Source: Sphingomonadales bacterium (GTDB lineage Bacteria; Pseudomonadota; Alphaproteobacteria; Sphingomonadales; Sphingomonadaceae). Taken from it: a stretch of 15,623 nt of DNA. Each line of letters begins with the position of its first letter. The stretch's first letter is position 1. Location: contig JAIYAA010000136.1 in the NCBI GenBank assembly GCA_027489295.1, positions 1 to 15,623 on the forward strand, given 5' to 3'. The translations under genes and the position numbers were made by a program. The notes beneath the pieces are model-generated. The model saw only the letters and a program-made list of their open reading frames with translations, ran no database searches and was not told where the DNA came from. Positions 1-7,863 of this stretch are shown piece after piece.

Positions 1-341
1 ATTATCGCAAGGATGGCAGCAGCTTCCGCAATGCCGTCATGGTCGCACCTGTGCTAGGGGAGGACGGCGACGTCCTCTTCTTCCTTGGCACGCAGATGGA
101 AGTCGGCGCGCGGGGAACCGGGCTCATCCAGGCGCACGCGGCACGGCGCATCGCGTGCCTCACGCAGCAGCAGCGCGCGGTGCTGCGCTTGATGGCCCAT
201 GGTCTGCGCAACCGACAGATCGGCGCGGAGCTCGGCCTGGCGGAAAAGACGGTCAAGATGCACCGCAGCGCGCTGGTGCGCCGGCTGGGGGTCTCCACCG
301 CCGCTGAAGCGATGCGGCTCGCAATTGAGGCCCATCTCTAA
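1..341 (+). CDS. PAS/LOV-LuxR transcriptional regulator, C-terminal part (5' end outside window)
   Basis: The reading frame is open from base 3, so only the C-terminal 112 or so residues are visible. The first part, with YRKDGSSFRNAV and then FFLGTQMEV, matches the last beta strands of a PAS domain. The glutamine in GTQ sits where LOV photosensor domains keep their flavin-contacting Gln, so a LOV-HTH light regulator of the EL222 type is plausible. The flavin-binding cysteine motif would lie upstream of the window and cannot be checked. The second part (LTQQQRAVLRLMAHGLRNRQIGAEL and on to the end) is a LuxR-type helix-turn-helix, including the typical GLAEKTVKMHR recognition region. It ends at TAA, about 110 bp before a PAS kinase on the same strand, so the two may be functionally linked. 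The HTH is secure; the LOV call is tentative. Confidence 0.8.
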   Translation, partial: YRKDGSSFRNAVMVAPVLGEDGDVLFFLGTQMEVGARGTGLIQAHAARRIACLTQQQRAVLRLMAHGLRNRQIGAELGLAEKTVKMHRSALVRRLGVSTAAEAMRLAIEAHL

Positions 342-451
342 AGACAGCTCCTGCATCCATCCTGAAAAATGAACCTGTTGCATGCGACATTCAAGACGAT
401 ACAGACTTTGGTCCGTGGTGAGTCCGGGGGGGCTTTGCACAGGATCAGGTT

Positions 452-2368
452 TTGCAAGCAGTCGACGCCGAACCGCACCCCTCAGCAGAAATCTTCCAGC
501 TGCTCGTGGATGCGGTCACCGATTACGCCCTGTACATGCTCGATCCCGAGGGCAGGATCGTCACCTGGAACAGCGGCGCCACGCGATTCAAAGGCTACGC
601 CGCGCAGGAGATCGTGGGCGCCCATTTCTCCCGCTTCTTCTCACCCGAGGATCAGGCGGCAGGATTGCCGGCCCGCGCGCTCGCCACAGCAGCGCGCGAG
701 GGCCGCTTCGAAGCGGAAGGCTGGCGCATCCGCAAGGACGGCAGTCGCTTCTGGGCCCACGCCATCCTCGACGCGATCCGCGGCGAGGACGGCACCCTGC
801 TCGGCTTCGCCAAGATCACCCGCGACATCACCGAGAAGCGACGGCTCGAACAGGCCACATATGAGAGTGCGCTGCAGCTGAAGCTGCTGGTCCAGGGCGT
901 GCGCGACTATGCGATCTACATGCTCGGCACAGACGGCCGGATCACCAGCTGGAATTCGGGCGCGCAGGCGATCAAGGGCTATGTCGAGAGCGAGGTGCTG
1001 GGTCAGCATTTCTCGCTCTTCTACAATCCAGCGGACCGCGCGCGCGGCGCGCCGGAAATCGCCCTTCGAACCGCGCTGGCAGAGGGCAAGTTCGAGGCCG
1101 AGGCGCAGCGTGTCCGCAAGGACGGCTCGCTGTTCTGGGCACATGTGCTGATCGACCCCATTTACGACGAGGCCGGTGCGCATGTCGGCTTCGCGAAGGT
1201 CACCCGCGACGTCAGCGAGCGGAAGCAGGCGGAGGAGGAACTGCGCCGCACCCAGGAAGCGCTGCTGCAATCGCAGAAGCTGCAGGCGCTGGGCGAGCTG
1301 GCCGGCGGCATTGCGCACGACTTCAACAACCTGATGACCGTGATGCGCGGCTCGGCGGACTTCATGCTGAAGCAGCCCGACATGCCGAGCGAGAAGCGCA
1401 CGCGCTACCTGAACGTCATGCTGGAAACGGCCGAGCGTGCCACCAGCCTCACCTCGCAGCTGCTCGCCTTTGCCCGGCGCCAGCCGCTGGAGCCCGAGGT
1501 GATCGATCTCAGCGTCCGCCTCGATGCATTGAGCGAGATGCTGCAGCGGACGCTGGGCAGCCAATATGCGCTGCAGCTGGAGCTAACCCCTGCCCTGTGG
1601 CTCGTGGAAATCGATCCCACCGGGCTCGAGGCCGCGCTCCTCAACGCCGTGCTCAATGCGCGGGATGCGATGCCGGCCGGTGGGCGGATCACCATTGCCA
1701 CGCGCAATGCGCCTAGGCCGGAGGGAGACGGCGTCCTGCTGTCGGTGGAGGATACCGGCGAAGGCATCCCGCCCGAGACGCTGAAGCGCGTGTTCGAACC
1801 CTTCTTCACCACCAAGCCGACCGGCAAGGGCACGGGCCTGGGGCTGTCGCAGATCCATGGCTATGCCGTACAGTCGGGCGGCACCGCGCGGATCGACTCC
1901 GAGCTGGGCAAAGGCACCCGGGTAGAGCTGTGGATCCCGCGCAGTTTCAAGCCGCTGCAGCGCGATCCGGCGCCCGACACGCAGATCGCCCTGCCTCGGG
2001 GGCTGCGTGTCTTGCTGGTGGAAGACAGCGAGCATGTCCGCTACTTCGCGCACCAGCTGCTCGACGATCTTGGCTGCACGGTGTTCGAAGCATCGGGCGG
2101 CGAGGACGCGCTCGCGTTGCTGCGGGAGGAACCGCTCGACCTGGTGTTCTCGGACATCGTGATGCCGGGCATGAGCGGGCTCGAGCTCGCCAGCGCGGTG
2201 CGCGAGACCTACACCAACCTCCCGGTACTGCTGGCGAGCGGCTACAGCAGCAAGCAGTTCATTCCGCGCGACGAGCGTGAATTCCCGATTCTCCGCAAGC
2301 CCTACAAGCTGGAGACGCTGGCGGCGAGCATCACCGAGCTGGTGCAGCGAGCGGCAAGCGACGGCTGA
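452..2368 (+). CDS. PAS-PAS hybrid sensor histidine kinase with receiver domain
   Basis: This is a 638-aa soluble sensor kinase with no membrane segment. Two tandem PAS domains (about residues 12-130 and 145-260) share the pattern WNSGA, KGY, HFS, FEAE, RKDGS and FWAH, so they look like an internal duplication. A short linker helix follows, then a HisKA domain with the phospho-acceptor His at residue 289 (GGIAHDFNNL). The HATPase domain shows its N box (NAVLNARDAMP), DTGEGIP, FEPFFTTK and GTGLGLS. The C-terminal receiver domain (about 515-635) has RVLLVEDSE, the phospho-acceptor Asp568 (FSDIVMPG) and a late Lys in LRKPY. It should autophosphorylate on His and pass phosphate to its own Asp; the output partner is unknown. 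The start is TTG at 452, the first possible start after an in-frame TGA at 419-421. It is convergent with xthA, with 6 bp between the stops. Confidence 0.92.
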   Translation: MQAVDAEPHPSAEIFQLLVDAVTDYALYMLDPEGRIVTWNSGATRFKGYAAQEIVGAHFSRFFSPEDQAAGLPARALATAAREGRFEAEGWRIRKDGSRFWAHAILDAIRGEDGTLLGFAKITRDITEKRRLEQATYESALQLKLLVQGVRDYAIYMLGTDGRITSWNSGAQAIKGYVESEVLGQHFSLFYNPADRARGAPEIALRTALAEGKFEAEAQRVRKDGSLFWAHVLIDPIYDEAGAHVGFAKVTRDVSERKQAEEELRRTQEALLQSQKLQALGELAGGIAHDFNNLMTVMRGSADFMLKQPDMPSEKRTRYLNVMLETAERATSLTSQLLAFARRQPLEPEVIDLSVRLDALSEMLQRTLGSQYALQLELTPALWLVEIDPTGLEAALLNAVLNARDAMPAGGRITIATRNAPRPEGDGVLLSVEDTGEGIPPETLKRVFEPFFTTKPTGKGTGLGLSQIHGYAVQSGGTARIDSELGKGTRVELWIPRSFKPLQRDPAPDTQIALPRGLRVLLVEDSEHVRYFAHQLLDDLGCTVFEASGGEDALALLREEPLDLVFSDIVMPGMSGLELASAVRETYTNLPVLLASGYSSKQFIPRDEREFPILRKPYKLETLAASITELVQRAASDG

Positions 2369-2374
2369 CGCCGA

Positions 2375-3151
2375 TCAGTCGTCGCGCAGGCGGATCCAGG
2401 TGGGGGCATGGTCGCTGGATTTCTCCCAGCCGCGGACGTGCCGGTCCACCCCTGCGTCCGCCAGCCGGCCTGCCAGCACCGGACTCAGCAGCAGATGGTC
2501 GATGCGCAGCCCCGCGTCTCGCCCAAAGGCATTCCGGAAATAGTCCCAGAAGGTGTAGAGGGTGGCATCCGGATGCAGGCTGCGCAGCGAGTCCGTCCAT
2601 CCCTGCGCCAGCAGCCGGGCATAGAGCGCCCGCACCTCGGGCGCGAACAGCGCATCGTCCAGCCAGCGCTCCGGCTTGTAGACGTCGCGCTCGGTCGGCA
2701 TCACGTTGAAGTCGCCGGCGAGCACCACCGGTAGCCCGCTTTCCACCAGCGTGGCGGCATGGTCGATCAGGCGCTCGAACCAGGTGAGCTTATAGTCGAA
2801 CTTGGCGCCCGGCCGGGGATTGCCGTTCGGCAGATACAGCCCGCCGACGAGGATCCCGTTGACCGCCGCCTCGATATAGCGGCTCTGCGACGGATCCGGA
2901 TCCTCCGGCAGCCCGCGGCGCGTTTCGTGGATTTGGCCCACCCGGCTGAGCAGCGCCACGCCGTTCCAGCTTTTCTGGCCGTGCCACAGCGCATCATAGC
3001 CGAGGTCGCGGATCGGAGCTTCGGGGAATTTCTCTTGCGGCGCCTTGAGCTCCTGCAGGCATACGATGTCTGGCGCCGCTTCTTCCAGCCAGCGCAGCAG
3101 CACCGGCAGGCGACCGTTCACGCCGTTCACATTGTAGGTCGCGATCTTCAT
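2375..3151 (-). CDS. xthA: Exodeoxyribonuclease III (AP endonuclease)
   Basis: This 258-aa DNA repair enzyme cuts the backbone at abasic sites and removes 3' blocking groups; it also has 3'-5' exonuclease activity on duplex DNA. All family active-site elements are visible: N7 (NVNG), E34 (LQELK), Tyr106 (GLYLPNG), D147 and N149 (AGDFNV), D218 (RIDHLLLSP) and the D247-H248 pair (SSDHAP). Length is normal for the ExoIII branch of the endonuclease/exonuclease/phosphatase fold. Its ATG at 3149-3151 overlaps the TGA of the upstream histidine kinase (sequence ATGA), so translation is probably coupled and the two are co-transcribed. Its stop lies 6 bp from the stop of the convergent kinase, and no terminator is seen between them. 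Intact and confidently identified. Confidence 0.95.
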   Translation of the reverse strand: MKIATYNVNGVNGRLPVLLRWLEEAAPDIVCLQELKAPQEKFPEAPIRDLGYDALWHGQKSWNGVALLSRVGQIHETRRGLPEDPDPSQSRYIEAAVNGILVGGLYLPNGNPRPGAKFDYKLTWFERLIDHAATLVESGLPVVLAGDFNVMPTERDVYKPERWLDDALFAPEVRALYARLLAQGWTDSLRSLHPDATLYTFWDYFRNAFGRDAGLRIDHLLLSPVLAGRLADAGVDRHVRGWEKSSDHAPTWIRLRDD

Positions 3152-5205
3152 CCGGGTCGCGCTTCCGCTGCCTCTCCGTTCCCCGCCAACGCATCCAGCT
3201 TGCGCGCAAGATCCGCTTGCCGGAACGGTTTGGTGAGGCGCGCCAGGTCGGCCTCGACTGCGTCGAGCTCGGCGAAGCCGGAGATGATCAGGATCCGGAT
3301 GCGCGGAAGTCGCAGCTGGACGTCGCGCGCCAGCTCCGGCCCTGTCTTGCCCGGCATCAGGTGGTCGGTGACGAGAAGGTCCGGTCTCAGCCCGTCATTG
3401 AGAAGCTTCAGCGCCTCTTTGGCCGAGCCGGCCTCGATCACCGTATAGCCCAGGTCGCCCAGCATGTCGGCGGTGCTGGCACGCACGAGTTCCTCGTCAT
3501 CCACCAGAAGCACGATGCCTGCTGCACGCGGGGCTGTGCCCTCCGCCTGCGCGCCGGATAGCTCCGCCGCCTCGTCACTCGCCGGCAGCCAGATCTCGAC
3601 GTTGGTGCCGAGCCCCGGCTGGCTCTGAATCGTCAGTGCGCCGCCAAGCTGCGCGGCAAGACCGTGGACCATCGAGAGCCCGAGGCCGGTCCCGCGACCC
3701 ACCCCCTTGGTGGAAAAGAACGGCTCCACCGCCTTCTCCAGGGTGGCCCGATCCATGCCGATGCCGGTATCCGCCACCGACAGGCGCACGTAACGGCCCG
3801 GATCGAGGGCCGAGCGATGGTGTTGCACCACCCTCTCCGCTGACACCGAAATCCGGATCGTGCCGCCATCGGGCATGGCATCGCGGGCATTCACGCACAG
3901 GTTGAGCAGCGCCATCTCGATCTGGTTGGGATCGGCGGTGGCGGGGGGAAGCGCGGCCTTCGCATCCACCACCACCTCGATCTGCGGCCCGGTGGTGCTG
4001 GCGACGAGCTCCGCCATGTTGGTGACCAGCGCGCCGACATCGACCGGTACTGGCTGGAGCGGCTGCCGCCGCGCGAAAGCCAGCAGGCGCTGGACGAGCA
4101 CCTGGGCACGGTCCGCGGCCTGGAGGGCGCGGTCGACGAGCCGCCGCTCGCGTTCGCCGCCGCCCCCTTGCCGCTGGAGCAGGTCGAGCGACCCGATGAT
4201 CGGCGTCAGCAGATTGTTGAAATCATGGCTTACACCGCCGGTCAGCTGGCCCATCGCCTCCAGCTTCTGGCTTTGGCGCAACTGCTCATGGGCCTGCTCC
4301 AGCTCGGCGGTCCGCGCGGCCACGCGGGCTTCCAGGGTTTCGTTGAGCTCGCGCAGACGTGCTTCTGTCTGCTTCTCGCGATCGATGTCGACGACGACGC
4401 ATAGCGCACCGGCGACCTGCCCCTCCGCATCCCGGAGCGGGACGCCGCTCACCCGTACCCAGGTCTCGCACCCATCCGGTGCGCGGTGGAGGAACTCGGT
4501 TCCGGGTACGTTGTCGCCGCGCAGCGCCCGGGCACCCGCATACATTTCGGGCTCGATGATCTGGCCGTTCTCGTCCCGCCCGAACCATCGCGCACGCGCG
4601 TCCGGCAGGCGAGACGGCATCGCACATTCGGGAATGATGCGCGCGTAGGCGGGGTTGCAGAGCAGCGGCGTGCCATCCCGATCCACGACGATCACGCCGA
4701 TGGGAAGGTGCTCGACAAGGGTGGGAAGCCAGCTGCGCTCCCGGCCCCGTCGCGCTTCGTTCTCCCGCAGCGCCATATCCGCAAGGACGGTGGCAGTCAC
4801 ATCCTCTACCCGGTGAAGGATTGCGGTAACGGTGCCGGAATCATCGAGGACCGGGCTGTTTACGGGATCCCACCAGCGCGCCTCGAACCGGCCAGCGCGA
4901 TCGGCCACATCATATTTTTGACGTGGCATCGAATCCGGCTTCCGGCTTGCGATCGCTCGCTCGATGGACGCTCTCAGATTTGCCGATCCGTTCGCGCCTG
5001 GGTCGGAGGGGTTGTCCGGCATCGCCTCGAACACACCGCGCCCGACCAGGTCGTCACGAGTCCGCATCGTCGCGGAAAGATATGCATCATTGGCCGCAAG
5101 GATCGTGAAGCGCGGCACATCGGGCGCGAGCACGAGCATCGGCGTCGGCGCAGCAGCGAACAGCGCCTCGTAGCTAAGGGCGGCGCATGTCGGAGAGGTG
5201 GTCAT
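3148..5205 (-). CDS. PAS hybrid sensor histidine kinase with receiver domain, upstream of xthA
   Basis: This is a 685-aa soluble hybrid kinase. A first PAS-like domain covers about residues 10-140 (NDAYLSAT, RFEARWWDPVNSPV). A second covers about 160-275 (HLPIGVIVVDRDG, CNPAYARI, TWVRVSGVPLRD). A heptad-like coiled coil (about 278-316) leads into HisKA with His327 (GGVSHDFNNLLTP). The HATPase has NLCVNARDAMPDGG, ADTGIGMD, EPFFSTKG and GRGTGLGLS. The receiver (about 563-675) has IVLLVDDEE, acceptor Asp614 (VTDHLMPGK) and Lys659 (LTKPF). The core resembles that of the kinase at 452-2368, but the PAS modules differ, so they are related yet not recent duplicates. It is the first gene of a two-gene unit with xthA through an ATGA overlap, a hint that the signal may concern DNA damage or light. 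The ATG at 5205 is the best start, although its ribosome site (GGGGAG, about 15 nt upstream) is distant. Confidence 0.92.
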   Translation of the reverse strand: MTTSPTCAALSYEALFAAAPTPMLVLAPDVPRFTILAANDAYLSATMRTRDDLVGRGVFEAMPDNPSDPGANGSANLRASIERAIASRKPDSMPRQKYDVADRAGRFEARWWDPVNSPVLDDSGTVTAILHRVEDVTATVLADMALRENEARRGRERSWLPTLVEHLPIGVIVVDRDGTPLLCNPAYARIIPECAMPSRLPDARARWFGRDENGQIIEPEMYAGARALRGDNVPGTEFLHRAPDGCETWVRVSGVPLRDAEGQVAGALCVVVDIDREKQTEARLRELNETLEARVAARTAELEQAHEQLRQSQKLEAMGQLTGGVSHDFNNLLTPIIGSLDLLQRQGGGGERERRLVDRALQAADRAQVLVQRLLAFARRQPLQPVPVDVGALVTNMAELVASTTGPQIEVVVDAKAALPPATADPNQIEMALLNLCVNARDAMPDGGTIRISVSAERVVQHHRSALDPGRYVRLSVADTGIGMDRATLEKAVEPFFSTKGVGRGTGLGLSMVHGLAAQLGGALTIQSQPGLGTNVEIWLPASDEAAELSGAQAEGTAPRAAGIVLLVDDEELVRASTADMLGDLGYTVIEAGSAKEALKLLNDGLRPDLLVTDHLMPGKTGPELARDVQLRLPRIRILIISGFAELDAVEADLARLTKPFRQADLARKLDALAGNGEAAEARPG

Positions 5206-5462
5206 TGCTGCATCAACCCGCTCCCCGCATAGTCGATCCCATGGTAGCGGAGGGACGGAGGCTTCGGCCCGCCCGAGATGGCGTCGCCATGCCCGGCCAC
5301 ACCCACATTCCGCCGGAATGCGCGAAGGACCACGCTCCGTGCGATCTGGTCGCCTGACGATTCGTGCCGATGGTCGCGGGACGTACCGGAACGACCACCG
5401 TGCCTTGCGCCGCTACTGCATCACGGCTTCCGACCGGTCGCTCCAGCAATGCAAATATCTCG

Positions 5463-5547
5463 TGGTGCCCCTGGCCGGACTCGAACCAGCATGCCTTTCG
5501 GCGTTCGATTTTGAGTCGAATGCGTCTACCAATTTCGCCACAGGGGC
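5463..5547 (-). tRNA. tRNA-Leu (anticodon CAA)
   Basis: On the reverse strand an 85-nt cloverleaf can be drawn. The acceptor stem is GCCCCTG paired with CAGGGGC, the D arm contains AATTGGTAGAC, and the anticodon stem TTCGA/TCGAA has loop CTCAAAA (anticodon CAA, codon UUG). A long class II variable arm (CGCCGAAAGGCAT) and a GGTTCGAGTCC T arm complete it. The 3' CCA is encoded. It lies 50 bp after the transporter gene and about 257 bp upstream of the kinase start. No integrated element is seen beside this tRNA. Confidence 0.95.
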
Positions 5548-5559
5548 AGCGAAGGATGC

Positions 5560-5586
5560 GCACGGCTAGACGAAGCTTGGCCGTGC
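5560..5586 (-). terminator. Possible weak terminator between transporter gene and tRNA-Leu
   Basis: The arms GCACGGC (5560-5566) and GCCGTGC (5580-5586) form a 7-bp stem, extendable by wobble pairs, 12 bp past the transporter stop. No T-run follows on the reverse strand, so intrinsic termination would be weak. It may be only an RNA end-stabilising or processing hairpin. Confidence 0.3.
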
Positions 5587-5597
5587 CGCAACCCGCT

Positions 5598-6437
5598 TCA
5601 CACTTCTTCGTGCACCTGCGCATGGGCCAGCAACGCGAACAGCACCGATCCGCCCAGGATGTTGCCGACGAGCGCCGGCGCTAGGAAGCCCCCCAAAACC
5701 CAGGACAGGCTCGCCTCCCCCGCCAGCCACAGCATCCATGCCTCCACCGCGCCGGCGACGACATGGGCGAACTCGCCGAGCGAGATGAAATAGGTGCAGA
5801 ACACCAGCACGAAGAATTCCTGTCGGCGCGCGCCGGGCAAGGACCAGGCGATGCCCGCCATCAGGAAGCCCGCCGGAACCGCCGCGCGCACCGCGTCCCA
5901 GCCGGACAGCGCGAGTAGGCTGCGCGAGGTATCGAGCATCGCCTTGGTGCTCGCCTCCGTGCCGACCCATCCCTCGGTAGCGAGATAGGCGATGAACAGC
6001 GTGCCGACGAGATTGGCGGCCAGCACCAGCCCCCATAGCCGCGCGAGCCGTCCGACATTGCGCAGCGTCGGGCTCGCCGCGACGGGGATCACCGCGGACA
6101 GCGTGCTTTCGGTGAACAGCTGCAGCCGCCCCAGCACGACGATCACGAAGCCGAGGCAATAACCGATGCTCGCCACCGGAAGCCGCCATGCGGTGTCCGG
6201 CAAATGGCTTTCGATCAGCCCGCGCCCGAGCACCGACGCCGCCATCGCCACGCCGGCGACCACGCCGGAGAAGAACAGCGAGCTAGACGGCCGGTCCAGT
6301 TCCTCGTCGCCCTGGCGGCGGATGACCTCGTGGATGACGCGCGAGGACGCGGCCTGGCGCTCTTCGACTTCCTCCTCTTCCTGAGGGGGGAGATCGGCCT
6401 TTTCGCCGTCGGGCGTTTCGTTTCGGGGCTGTTGCAC
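5598..6437 (-). CDS. Formate/nitrite transporter (FNT) family membrane protein
   Basis: This is a probable inner-membrane channel of the FNT fold, related to YfdC-type members rather than to proven formate channels; the substrate is unknown. After a charged cytoplasmic N-terminus with a run of Glu (PPQEEEEVEER), six hydrophobic segments follow: SLFFSGVVAGVAMAASVLG, ASIGYCLGFVIVVLGRLQLF, WGLVLAANLVGTLFIAYL, AAVPAGFLMAGIAWSL, FFVLVFCTYFISL and the last helix near LGGFLAPALVGNILGGSVLF. The FAHVVAGAVEAW stretch before the last helix carries the His expected in the pore of this family. Start choice is uncertain: GTG at 6437 gives 279 aa and leaves an intergenic region for the divergent gene. The frame stays open to an ATG at 6668, but that would overlap the divergent gene and add a low-complexity, Arg-rich extension. 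Confidence 0.8.
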   Translation of the reverse strand: MQQPRNETPDGEKADLPPQEEEEVEERQAASSRVIHEVIRRQGDEELDRPSSSLFFSGVVAGVAMAASVLGRGLIESHLPDTAWRLPVASIGYCLGFVIVVLGRLQLFTESTLSAVIPVAASPTLRNVGRLARLWGLVLAANLVGTLFIAYLATEGWVGTEASTKAMLDTSRSLLALSGWDAVRAAVPAGFLMAGIAWSLPGARRQEFFVLVFCTYFISLGEFAHVVAGAVEAWMLWLAGEASLSWVLGGFLAPALVGNILGGSVLFALLAHAQVHEEV

Positions 6438-6513
6438 CGGGCCTGAACGCGGACGGGCGCGCGAGGTTGCCGCCCGTGTTGCATGGCCGTCGCGCCGGGC
6501 AAGCCGTTCTGGC

Positions 6514-6533
6514 GGGGATTTGCTTGCATCCCC
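6514..6533. promoter_or_regulatory. Inverted repeat in the divergent FNT/membrane-protein intergenic region
   Basis: GGGGAT (6514-6519) and ATCCCC (6528-6533) are a perfect inverted repeat with an 8-bp spacer, placed between two divergent genes. This is the geometry of a dimeric repressor or activator site. No clear -35/-10 pair could be assigned. GC-rich DNA yields such short repeats by chance. Confidence 0.25.
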
Positions 6534-6594
6534 ATGCGGGTGCAGCCAGTCTTTGCCACGCGCGGGCGCGTTCACCAGGAAAAAGGGGATCAGA

Positions 6595-7047
6595 ATGTCG
6601 TTGCGATGCTTCCTGCCAGCGTGGGTCACCGCCTGGGCGACCGCCATCTTCCTGCCGAGCGCGATCATCGCCTATCGCGGGCTCTCGGCATCGGCCGCCG
6701 CGATCGGCACCGGGCTTCACCGCCTGCCGGCAAGCACCTGGCAAGTTGCCGACGATGTCGGGCCCGCGGTGAAGCTGATGATCGGCGGGATCCTGTTGCT
6801 CGGCTTTCTCGGGCTAGGCCGGATGCGCCGGATCGGTCCCGGCGCGGCCGTGCTGGTCGGGCTGGTGACGGTGGGGGCGACGCTTGCGCTGATCCCGTCG
6901 TCGCTCTCGCGCGGATTCGCCCAGGCGCTGACCGGCACGCGCTTCGACGGGGCGACCACGCCGCTCTATCTGCTCGGCGGGGCTGGTGCGGGGCTCGTCT
7001 TCTCGATCGGGATCGCCCGCTGCCAGCGAACCGCCGCGCGGCGATAG
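6595..7047 (+). CDS. Small four-helix membrane protein, unknown function
   Basis: This 150-aa protein has an ATG at 6595 preceded by AAAAGGGGATCAGA, a good ribosome site that decides this start over the in-frame codon at 6520. Four hydrophobic segments are visible: about residues 5-28 (CFLPAWVTAWATAIFLPSAI), 58-78 (VKLMIGGILLLGFLGLG), 85-104 (AAVLVGLVTVGATLALIP) and 122-143 (TPLYLLGGAGAGLVFSIGIA). It is therefore an integral inner-membrane protein. The first segment could also act as a signal anchor. It is divergent from the FNT gene and convergent with the small gene ending at 7058, with only 10 bp between. I do not recognise the family, and no catalytic motif is visible. Confidence 0.7.
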   Translation: MSLRCFLPAWVTAWATAIFLPSAIIAYRGLSASAAAIGTGLHRLPASTWQVADDVGPAVKLMIGGILLLGFLGLGRMRRIGPGAAVLVGLVTVGATLALIPSSLSRGFAQALTGTRFDGATTPLYLLGGAGAGLVFSIGIARCQRTAARR

Positions 7048-7057
7048 CGGCAGCGGA

Positions 7058-7291
7058 TTACCGAAGGGGCGGCCCGCCGACGATCCCGATCTTGGTGCTC
7101 AGATGCACCGGCAGCGCCTGCGCAAGGCCCGCCATCTCCACCTCCGGCAGCGGCGGAAAGACCAGGATCGACACACCGCTTTCCTCCCGCTCGATCCGGC
7201 AGGGTGGAAATCCTCGGTTGGTGACATGGGCGACAGCCGCGGCTTCGTGCCGCGTCGCTACGCTGAAATAGGATTCCGAAGGGCTGTCCAT
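7058..7291 (-). CDS. Small hypothetical protein downstream of comM
   Basis: This 77-aa soluble protein has an ATG at 7289-7291 only 16 bp after the comM stop, so it was probably co-transcribed with comM. The coding strand shows a GAAGAACC stretch just upstream as a modest ribosome site. The sequence has a hydrophobic central strand (GVSILVFPPLPEVEMAGL) and ends IGIVGGPPLR; no signal peptide, membrane helix or known motif is seen. Because the comM operon is split upstream by the inserted element, this gene may now lack its native promoter. Function unknown. Confidence 0.55.
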   Translation of the reverse strand: MDSPSESYFSVATRHEAAAVAHVTNRGFPPCRIEREESGVSILVFPPLPEVEMAGLAQALPVHLSTKIGIVGGPPLR

Positions 7292-7307
7292 TGGTTCTTC
7301 GCCGCCG

Positions 7308-7806
7308 TCAGTTTCTCGGCGCCTGGCGCCGATAGCTCAGCGCTTCGGCGACGTGGATACGCCCCACGCCCTCCGCGCCCGCCAGGTCGGCGATCGTCCG
7401 CGCGACGCGAAGCACCCGGGTATAGCCCCTTGCCGACAGCCGCATCGTCTCGGCGGCTTGCGCGAGCAACGTGCTGCCAGGCTTGTCGGGGCTTGCGAAG
7501 GTGGTGAGCGGTGCGCCCTCCGCCTCGGCATTGGTGCGGATATCGGTCCCGGCATAGCGCGCCGTCTGGAGCGCGCGCGCTGCCGCCACCCGCGCTGCCA
7601 CCTCGGCCGATCCTTCGGCCGGGGGCGGCAGGACGAGATCGGCGGCAGTGACCGGCTGGACCTCGACATGCAGGTCGATCCGGTCGAGCAGCGGACCCGA
7701 GACCTTGGCCTGATAGTCCGCCGCGCAGCGCGGCGCGCGGGCGCAGGCGAGCGCCGGATCCCCCAGATGCCCGCAGCGGCACGGGTTCATGGCCGCGATC
7801 AGCTGC
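7308..7806 (-). pseudogene. comM: comM (YifB, Mg-chelatase-like AAA+ protein) 3' fragment, interrupted by the inserted element
   Basis: About 165 residues of the ComM C-terminus are present. They start at QLIAAMNPCRCGHLGDP and continue through the cysteine region (CARAPRC), then KVSGPLLDRIDLHVEV, the sensor part (STLLAQAAETMRLSARGYTR) and the C-terminal YRRQAPRN. ComM is an AAA+ helicase that drives branch migration during natural transformation. Upstream of QLI the resemblance stops abruptly: the frame stays open to 7883 but encodes unrelated residues antisense to the recombinase start. The N-terminal two-thirds, with Walker A and B, is therefore missing here and should lie at the far end of the element. 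The gene is split rather than decayed, and precise excision should restore it. Confidence 0.85.
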
Positions 7807-7835
7807 ACCCAATTTGCGACGCACGTAAACAGAAA
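7795..7835. other. Element/comM junction (attL or attR)
   Basis: The ComM-encoding sequence ends within CAGCTGCACCC (7800-7810), at the conserved QLIAAMNP segment. AATTTGCGACGCACG, which follows, belongs to no gene. The recombinase start is only about 30-55 bp further on. Serine integrases cross over at a 2-bp core inside an att site of about 40-50 bp, so the crossover should be at about 7800-7815. The exact core cannot be fixed without the other end. Confidence 0.6.
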
Positions 7836-7863
7836 GGCAACTCCTAGCTGCAAGGACACGTGC

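Noticed and set aside
641..1564. 307-codon reverse frame opposite the first hybrid kinase
   Set aside because: It is antisense to clear kinase motifs, has Leu/Ala/Arg-biased composition and shows no motif; a typical GC-rich shadow frame.
3860..4648. 262-codon forward frame opposite the second hybrid kinase
   Set aside because: Ser/Arg/Ala-rich low-complexity translation antisense to conserved HisKA and HATPase motifs.
5431..5440. Perfect palindrome CGACCGGTCG between tRNA-Leu and the kinase gene
   Set aside because: Ten bases only, GC-rich, without a promoter nearby; expected often by chance here.
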